A stretch of DNA of 10,785 bases from an uncultured Sinobacteraceae bacterium (GTDB lineage Bacteria; Pseudomonadota; Gammaproteobacteria; Steroidobacterales; Steroidobacteraceae), in NCBI GenBank assembly GCA_937902995.1, contig CALEKY010000067.1, positions 1 to 10,785 on the forward strand, given 5' to 3'. Below are positions 5,881-10,785 of the stretch, one piece after another. A model generated the notes under the pieces. It made no database searches and was not told the DNA's origin. It saw only the letters and a program-made list of their open reading frames with translations. A program made the position numbers and the translations under genes. Each line of letters opens with the position of its first letter. The stretch's first letter is position 1.

Positions 5881-6243
5881 ATGAGCGCAGTCAAGAAGTC
5901 ACTTTGGCTTGCACCTTTTGCGTGTTTGGCCCTGTTGCTTGCTGTACAAGCACCAGGTCAGGTACGCGCACTGGAAGAAGCCATCGAAACCTCCACCGAT
6001 GCGGTGTTGCTCCCAAACTCCGTGCCCGGACGCCTGACGCTCAAAGAGTGCAAACGACCCTGCAGATCCAACACGCTCGATCTGAATGAGCAGACACAGT
6101 TCCTTATTGGAGCGACGAACGTCTCTCTCAAGGAGTTCAACGAATACATCTCAAGGACAGGTTCGCAGTTTCTCATGGTGTTCTACGAACCGAGCGGGCG
6201 TTCAATTACGCGTTTGATCGTGTTTGGGGAAATCGGCCAGTAA
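5881..6243 (+). CDS. Small secreted protein of unknown function inside the pilin operon
   Basis: This 120-residue product has a clear Sec signal peptide: basic MSAVKKS, hydrophobic core to about residue 22, and likely cleavage after VRA at residue 30. The mature part is about 90 residues. It contains a CKRPC pair (Cys57, Cys61) likely to be oxidised in the periplasm, then a block with alternating hydrophobic residues (TQFLIGATNVSLKEFNEYIS) and a C-terminal FLMVFYEPSGRSITRLIVFG strand region. GGGA at 5869-5872 with an 8-base spacing supports the start. It sits between pilX and pilY1 in the same direction with short gaps, so a role in pilus tip or PilY1 biogenesis is a reasonable inference. Pseudomonas clusters have a small protein, PilY2, on the other side of pilY1, but I cannot claim homology. 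Confidence 0.85.
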   Translation: MSAVKKSLWLAPFACLALLLAVQAPGQVRALEEAIETSTDAVLLPNSVPGRLTLKECKRPCRSNTLDLNEQTQFLIGATNVSLKEFNEYISRTGSQFLMVFYEPSGRSITRLIVFGEIGQ

Positions 6244-6286
6244 CACGATCGAAACGGACGCTTCGAACTTACTCATCAGAGAACTT

Positions 6287-9200
6287 ATGAGCAGCACAGG
6301 TCGTATCATGCTCAAACCCTCACGGTCTTTGCTCGGCTTCGTCGTGGCTGCGACGTTCGCAGTGGTCGGCACGAGCGCTTGGGCGGACGATTCGGAGATC
6401 TTCGTCGCCGAATCTACCGCTGCTCCGAACATCATGCTGATTCTGGACACTTCCGGAAGCATGATGGGACAGCTCACGACCCAAGAACCCTACGACCCGA
6501 GTCGAGACTACGTAGCGGAAGCGAGCGGCAGCTGCGCATCGATCGCCGATCGCGTCTTCTACAAGACGAACAATCAGGGCACCCCGCCCTCTTGCAACAG
6601 CAGCGACTGGTTCAGCCATTCGAACTTGCGATGCGCGGCCGCGAAAAGCGCTCTCGATGCAGCCGGTATGTATCAGGGCGACCGGTTCATCCAATGGCGC
6701 CGTAGCTCGAGCTCTACCCGGCAATGGCGGACGCTGAGCAATAGCTACGACACGCCGGTCGAATGCCACGCCGACAACGGCGTCGACGGCGATCTATCGT
6801 CGGCAGATCCGTACCCGAATGGAGGAGCAAGCTCGAACAACGACACGCCCGTATGGACTAACAGGAGCAACGACTCGTTTTGGCGCAACAATGCCAACGG
6901 TGGCACTTCGGCGACACTTTATTCGGCGAACTACGTTGCCTACTGGAATCAGTTCCGCACGCAGCGACTCGGCACTCGCCTCTCGGTCATGCAAGAGGCT
7001 GCGCGCACCTTGTTGAACTCGGTATCGAACGTCAATGTCGGACTCATGCGCTACAGCCGTAACGACGGTAGCAGCGAAAGCGGCGGCATGGTGCTGTGGC
7101 CGATTTCGCCGATCGAAACGAGCCGACAGACTCTGATCAATCTCATCGACAACTTCATTCCGGGCGGCTACACCCCGTTGGCCGAAACGCTGTACGAGGC
7201 GCACCAATACTTCTCTGGCGGCACGGTGCATTTCGGCAATACGACGAGAGCATGTACCGTTGCCACGAGCGGCATATGCTCGACGAGCAACACGACGCTC
7301 TTGCCGAGCGTTGCCTCTTCTCGCGTGGGTGGCACTGCCGATGGCACGCACTACCAAAGTCCGATCACGGATAGCTGTCAAAAGAATTTCATCGTCTATC
7401 TGACGGACGGCGAACCCACGAACGACAACGATGCGAATACTCAAATCGCTGCGTTAGCCGGCGGCAGCTGCGGGCAAGAAGGCTGTCTGGCCGCGCTCAC
7501 CGAATACATGTTCACATCGGATTTGCGCGCCAGCGTTGCCGGCGAACAGAACGTCACCACCTATTTCATCGGTTTCGGTAGCGATTTCAACGGCACTTCA
7601 AATGAGGCGTTCGAACTCCTGAGGAACGCTGCCCGACGCGGCGGCGGCGAGGCCTATCAGGCCGGCGACTTGACGGAGCTGACTCAGGTCTTCACGAACA
7701 TCTTCGGGGCCATCCTGGGCAACAGCACGACGTTGACGGCACCTACCATCGCCGTCAACGCGTTCAACCGAACGCAGACTTTGAGCGACTTGTACGTTTC
7801 TGTGTTCCAGCCTGCATCCGCCATGCATTGGCCAGGAAACGTCAAGAAGTACCGTGTGAACCCGGAGGGTCAGATTGTCGATCGCAACGACAACCCGGCA
7901 ATCGATCCGACGACGGGATTCTTCCGCGATAGCTCCAGCGACGTTTGGTCGGAAACCACCGCGGATGGTCCATCAGTAAGTCGCGGCGGCGCGGCCAACC
8001 AGATTCCGGATCCGAGCACGCGCCGTCTCTATACGTACCTGGAGAACAATCCGAACAGTCCAGCGCTGCTTACGGCAGCACAACGTGCTTTCGTGGAAAG
8101 CAACACAGCCATCACTGACGAATTGCTCGGCACGGACCCGACAGAAGATCTAACGCGGGAAAAGCTCATCGCATGGGCACGCGGCGCAGACGTCGATGAT
8201 GAAGACCAAGACGGTGATACATCCGATCCGCGGCTGGTCATCGGAGACCCCATGCATTCGCAGCCCGCCGTCGTGATTTACGGCGGCACGACATCGTCTC
8301 CGGATATCGACGACGCCGTTATCTTCTCGGCGACCAACGATGGTTACCTGCACGCGATCGATGCCCGAACCGGCGAGGAGCTCTGGGCATTTATCCCACA
8401 AGAGCTCATCGGGCGGCTCAAGCTGCTCTATGAAAATCAGAACACGGTGCCTCGCAGCTACGGCCTCGACGGCGACATCCGTGTGTTGCAGTACGACGTG
8501 AATGGCGACGGCATCATCACGCCGTCTGAGAACGACCGTGTACTCATCTTCTTCAGTACGGGCAGAAACGCTTCGGTCAGCCGTTACTACGCGCTCGATG
8601 TAACGAACAAGAATGCGCCGCGATTCCTCTGGTCGATCGGCGACGACGTGCTTCCAGGTCTCGGACAAGCCTGGTCGGCACCGGAGATCGCACGCGTCAA
8701 CATCGCTGGTGCGACTCAGAACTCGCAAAAGCTCGTTCTCATATTCGGCGGGGGATACGACCCCATTGAGGAATCGGGTCCTTTCAATGAAGAAAACGCG
8801 GTTGGCAATCGCATCTACATCGTCGACGCCCTCTATGGGACGCTGCTGTGGTGGGCAAGCAATGATTCGGACGCCAACTTGGTGCTCGACCGGATGACGC
8901 ACTCCATCCCCGCATCGATCACAGTGCTGGATCTGGACGGCAACGGCTTCGCCGATCGCATGTACGCAGGCGACATGGCCGCGCAGTTGTGGCGCTTCGA
9001 CATCTATAACGGGAATAATGCAGACGAACTGGTTGCGGGTGGAGTTTTTGCGTCGCTCGGATCTTACGAAGATGCATCGCATCCTGCCGAAAGCACACGC
9101 CGGTTCTACTACGCGCCCGACGCGGCGGTCTTGAGCCTCAACAACGGCCCCGTGTTCCTCAATCTAGCCATCGGCTCAGGATACAGAGGCCGTCCGCTCA

Positions 9201-9787
9201 GTACGTCGACGCAGGACCGGTTCTACTCCATCCGCGACCATCGCCCGTTCGTCAGGATGACGCAGGAACAATACAACTCGTGGACGCCGATCCGGGATGC
9301 CGATCTGATCGACATTACGACAGACCTGGCACCGACGATTCCACCTAGTGCTAACGGATGGAAACTACGGCTCGATCAGCCCAACAACGTCTGGCGTGGC
9401 GAGAAGGTGCTCGCTGCGGCCAACACGTTCCAGAACACGATCTTCTTCACGACCTATACACCGAGCCCGAGTGCCGTGAGCAACGCATGCACACTGGCAG
9501 TTGGCTCGAATCGTGCGTACGCAGTCAGCGCCTTTGATGGTCGACCCATACTTCCGCGGCGAGATACACCCACGGATCCAGAGGATCCCGAAAATCCGTC
9601 GACACCTACCCCATCGCCGGAGGATCGTTACGACGAGTTGTACCAGGGCGGAATCGCACCTGAAGTGACGTTCCTGTTCCCGGAACGCAATCGAGTCGTC
9701 TGTCTCTCCGGTGTCGAAGTGCTCAACGCGTGCAGGAACTTTAATAGCCGCGTGAAAACCTTCTGGCGCGAATCGACTGCTGAATAG
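6287..9787 (+). CDS. pilY1: Type IV pilus tip adhesin/assembly factor PilY1
   Basis: PilY1 (PilC in Neisseria) caps type IV pili, promotes their assembly and mediates adhesion and surface sensing. The 1166-residue product is close to the roughly 1160 residues of the Pseudomonas protein. A Sec signal peptide ends at TSAWA just before residue 36. A von Willebrand A domain follows with a complete metal site: DTSGS at 54-58, Thr296 (GGYTPLAET) and Asp374 (YLTDGEPTND). The C-terminal PilC/PilY1 beta-propeller includes GDPMHSQP (653-660). Calcium-type loops are D737-N739-D741...E748 and D882-D884-N886...D890, followed by YAGDMAAQLWRFD. A Pro-rich linker near 1090-1117 precedes a cysteine-containing end. 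No RGD motif was found. The start is ATG 6287; ATG 6308, seven residues later, is equally plausible and better spaced from an AGG. Confidence 0.95.
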   Translation: MSSTGRIMLKPSRSLLGFVVAATFAVVGTSAWADDSEIFVAESTAAPNIMLILDTSGSMMGQLTTQEPYDPSRDYVAEASGSCASIADRVFYKTNNQGTPPSCNSSDWFSHSNLRCAAAKSALDAAGMYQGDRFIQWRRSSSSTRQWRTLSNSYDTPVECHADNGVDGDLSSADPYPNGGASSNNDTPVWTNRSNDSFWRNNANGGTSATLYSANYVAYWNQFRTQRLGTRLSVMQEAARTLLNSVSNVNVGLMRYSRNDGSSESGGMVLWPISPIETSRQTLINLIDNFIPGGYTPLAETLYEAHQYFSGGTVHFGNTTRACTVATSGICSTSNTTLLPSVASSRVGGTADGTHYQSPITDSCQKNFIVYLTDGEPTNDNDANTQIAALAGGSCGQEGCLAALTEYMFTSDLRASVAGEQNVTTYFIGFGSDFNGTSNEAFELLRNAARRGGGEAYQAGDLTELTQVFTNIFGAILGNSTTLTAPTIAVNAFNRTQTLSDLYVSVFQPASAMHWPGNVKKYRVNPEGQIVDRNDNPAIDPTTGFFRDSSSDVWSETTADGPSVSRGGAANQIPDPSTRRLYTYLENNPNSPALLTAAQRAFVESNTAITDELLGTDPTEDLTREKLIAWARGADVDDEDQDGDTSDPRLVIGDPMHSQPAVVIYGGTTSSPDIDDAVIFSATNDGYLHAIDARTGEELWAFIPQELIGRLKLLYENQNTVPRSYGLDGDIRVLQYDVNGDGIITPSENDRVLIFFSTGRNASVSRYYALDVTNKNAPRFLWSIGDDVLPGLGQAWSAPEIARVNIAGATQNSQKLVLIFGGGYDPIEESGPFNEENAVGNRIYIVDALYGTLLWWASNDSDANLVLDRMTHSIPASITVLDLDGNGFADRMYAGDMAAQLWRFDIYNGNNADELVAGGVFASLGSYEDASHPAESTRRFYYAPDAAVLSLNNGPVFLNLAIGSGYRGRPLSTSTQDRFYSIRDHRPFVRMTQEQYNSWTPIRDADLIDITTDLAPTIPPSANGWKLRLDQPNNVWRGEKVLAAANTFQNTIFFTTYTPSPSAVSNACTLAVGSNRAYAVSAFDGRPILPRRDTPTDPEDPENPSTPTPSPEDRYDELYQGGIAPEVTFLFPERNRVVCLSGVEVLNACRNFNSRVKTFWRESTAE

Positions 9788-9795
9788 GTAGAGCA

Positions 9796-10257
9796 ATGAA
9801 TACGAACGTCACTTACCGCTGGACGAAGAGTGAGTTGGTGCGCGCTCGATCTCGGGGAATTACCCTGATCGAGCTCATGATAGTCGTCATCGTCGTTGCG
9901 ATTCTGGGAACCGTGGCCGTGGGCAGTTATCGCAGCCAAATGATTCGGGCCAACCGAACGGAAGCGAGAATGGCGCTGCTCCGGGTTCAGGCGGCGCAAG
10001 AGAAATTCTTTCTCCAGAACAACCGGTATGCGTCGAACTCGGAGCTTGCGGCTGCACCGCCAGACGGTCTCGGGATCCCGACGACTACGCCCAAAGGGTT
10101 CTATACCATCTCAATCGAAAACTCGACGGCCAACACATACACCGCTGTCGCTACTGCTATAGGCGGACAAACAAGAGATGCTGTCGAGTGCCAACGTCTG
10201 ACCATCAGTCATACAGGCGCACGCACACCTAGCGAGGCGAGCGGTTGCTGGCGCTAA
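9796..10257 (+). CDS. pilE: Type IV minor pilin PilE
   Basis: PilE here is a minor pilin that closes the fimU/pilVWXY1E cluster, not necessarily the major pilin. The 153-residue product has a rather long 21-residue basic leader ending in Gly. The mature N-terminus is ITLIELMIVVIVVAILGTVAV with Glu26 at +5. The helix SYRSQMIRANRTEARMALLRVQAAQEKFFLQNNRY is typical of the PilE family. Cys132 and Cys151 near the C-terminus probably form the D-region disulfide loop, and the protein ends GCWR. AGG at 9786-9788 lies 7 bases before the ATG and overlaps the pilY1 stop codon. The 8-base gap places it in the same operon as the final gene. Confidence 0.94.
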   Translation: MNTNVTYRWTKSELVRARSRGITLIELMIVVIVVAILGTVAVGSYRSQMIRANRTEARMALLRVQAAQEKFFLQNNRYASNSELAAAPPDGLGIPTTTPKGFYTISIENSTANTYTAVATAIGGQTRDAVECQRLTISHTGARTPSEASGCWR

Positions 10258-10303
10258 GCGCGCCGAGTGTCTCCCTCTCCAGACGCTCCTTTATCACCGA
10301 ACA

Positions 10304-10327
10304 GCGTTCCGGTATCCTTCGGGACGC
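10304..10327 (+). terminator. Hairpin after the pilin operon, weak terminator candidate
   Basis: GCGTTCC (10304-10310) and GGGACGC (10321-10327) form a seven-pair stem with one G-U pair and a ten-base loop, about 50 bases past the pilE stop. No T-run follows, so the case for intrinsic termination is weak. An mRNA-stabilising or Rho-blocking structure is possible. Confidence 0.3.
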
Positions 10328-10364
10328 GCGGCTCTGCCTAGCACCTTTACATGGAAAAGGCACG

Positions 10365-10393
10365 TGTGGCGAAATTCCCGGGAACCTGCCACA
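10365..10393. repeat. Nested two-part dyad upstream of the lipoprotein gene
   Basis: Outer arms TGTGGC (10365-10370) and GCCACA (10388-10393) are perfect inverted repeats. At their centre is the perfect 10-base palindrome TTCCCGGGAA (10375-10384). CACGTG (10361-10366), another palindrome, abuts the left arm. The element lies 75-104 bases before the lipoprotein start, where an operator or a structured leader could act. No T-run follows it directly. Confidence 0.45.
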
Positions 10394-10453
10394 AGTCTCG
10401 GGGGTTAAGAGCCGGTATTTTTCGCTCTAGTCCTATTTGTCCGACCCAGTATG

Positions 10454-10460
10454 AAGGGGA
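10454..10460 (+). promoter_or_regulatory. Strong ribosome binding site that sets the lipoprotein start
   Basis: AAGGGGA ends 8 bases before ATG 10469. It lies inside a possible longer reading frame beginning at ATG 10451, which favours the downstream start that gives a standard lipoprotein signal peptide. Confidence 0.6.
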
Positions 10461-10468
10461 AAGAAGCT

Positions 10469-10780
10469 ATGAAGAACACAATCTCCACAACCCTGAAGGC
10501 GGGCGTTGCCGCTCTTGCTTTCATCGCTGCAAGCGGTTGCGTCTCGCAAAAGACGGTTGACGAGATCAGAGCGACAGCGGAAAAGGCCGTGCAAGACGCT
10601 GCGGCAGCCAAGGCCGCTGCGGATTCTGCAGCTAGCGCAGCTCAGGCTGCCCGCTCGGCAGCGGATAGCGCCCAAAGCGCCGCGAATCAGGCCCTTCAGG
10701 CTGCACAGGCGAGCCAAGCCTGCTGTGACGCGACGAACGAGAAGATCGATCGCATGTTCAAGAAGTCCGTTTCGAAGTAA
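10469..10780 (+). CDS. Lpp/OprI-family alanine-zipper outer membrane lipoprotein
   Basis: These abundant lipoproteins form trimeric coiled coils that tie the outer membrane to peptidoglycan. The 103-residue product has a signal peptide MKNTISTTLKAGVAALAFIA with the lipobox AASGC, so Cys24 should be lipidated; Val, not Asp, follows it, consistent with outer-membrane sorting. Residues 33-83 are a long alanine-rich heptad region (repeating AAxSAA units) forming an alanine zipper. The end, EKIDRMFKKSVSK, resembles the C-terminus of Pseudomonas OprI (83 residues), and terminal Lys103 is the expected peptidoglycan attachment residue. The protein is about 20 residues longer than OprI and carries adjacent cysteines at 85-86. 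It is separated from pilE by 211 bases and probably transcribed separately, though I could not identify a convincing promoter. Confidence 0.9.
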   Translation: MKNTISTTLKAGVAALAFIAASGCVSQKTVDEIRATAEKAVQDAAAAKAAADSAASAAQAARSAADSAQSAANQALQAAQASQACCDATNEKIDRMFKKSVSK

Positions 10781-10785
10781 TTCGA

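Noticed and set aside
8150..9082. 310-codon open frame on the minus strand inside pilY1
   Set aside because: It lies fully antisense to the conserved PilY1 propeller, shows no recognisable domain, and is explained by GC-rich codon bias.
10245..10468. Short open frames in the spacer before the lipoprotein gene, including an N-terminal extension from 10451
   Set aside because: They have no ribosome binding site or recognisable content; the extension would place the strong ribosome binding site inside the gene and add charged residues before the signal peptide.

Overview
The window looks like a chromosomal segment of a GC-rich gammaproteobacterium, plausibly from the Xanthomonadales/Nevskiales/Steroidobacter side of the class. 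The reasons are a gammaproteobacterial LexA with CTG-N10-CAG operator-like sites, an OprI-like alanine-zipper lipoprotein, and a Pseudomonas-type minor pilin cluster. The taxon is inferred, not read directly. No IS element, phage gene, CRISPR array, tRNA or rRNA was seen.

Layout. (1) 2-1908, + strand: the end of a type II secretion ATPase gene (gspE) and a complete gspF, 38 bases apart. No gspG pseudopilin gene follows. (2) 2075-2335, + strand: a small very acidic protein with its own promoter-like sequence, resembling the PA3496 family. (3) 2336-2531: a convergent gap rich in inverted repeats. (4) 2532-3158, - strand: lexA, with two operator-like sites over its own promoter. (5) 3339-10257, + strand: a compact minor pilin operon in the order fimT/fimU-like, pilV, pilW, pilX, a 120-residue secreted protein, pilY1, pilE. 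The first genes are joined by ATGA or GTGA stop/start overlaps. (6) 10258-10468: a gap with hairpins and a two-part dyad. (7) 10469-10780, + strand: an Lpp/OprI-type lipoprotein gene.

How the parts work together. The FimT/FimU-PilV-PilW-PilX-PilE pseudopilins together with PilY1 form the priming and tip complex of type IVa pili, used for twitching, surface sensing, adhesion and DNA uptake. GspE and GspF are the ATPase and inner-membrane platform of the related type II secretion machine. Both systems need the same prepilin peptidase, which is not in this window. LexA is the SOS repressor. Its gene is divergent from the pilin operon and shares a 180-base control region with it, so a link between DNA damage and pilus or DNA-uptake expression is possible but unproven.

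Most of the window is well-known machinery. The points worth a second look are the GspE zinc-binding tetracysteine motif, whose positions carry no cysteine; the tandem LexA sites in the lexA/pilin divergent region; a possible near-leaderless fimT transcript; the unassigned secreted protein between pilX and pilY1; three acidic calcium-type loops in PilY1; and a pair of adjacent cysteines in the lipoprotein. I did not find a convincing wholly new system.
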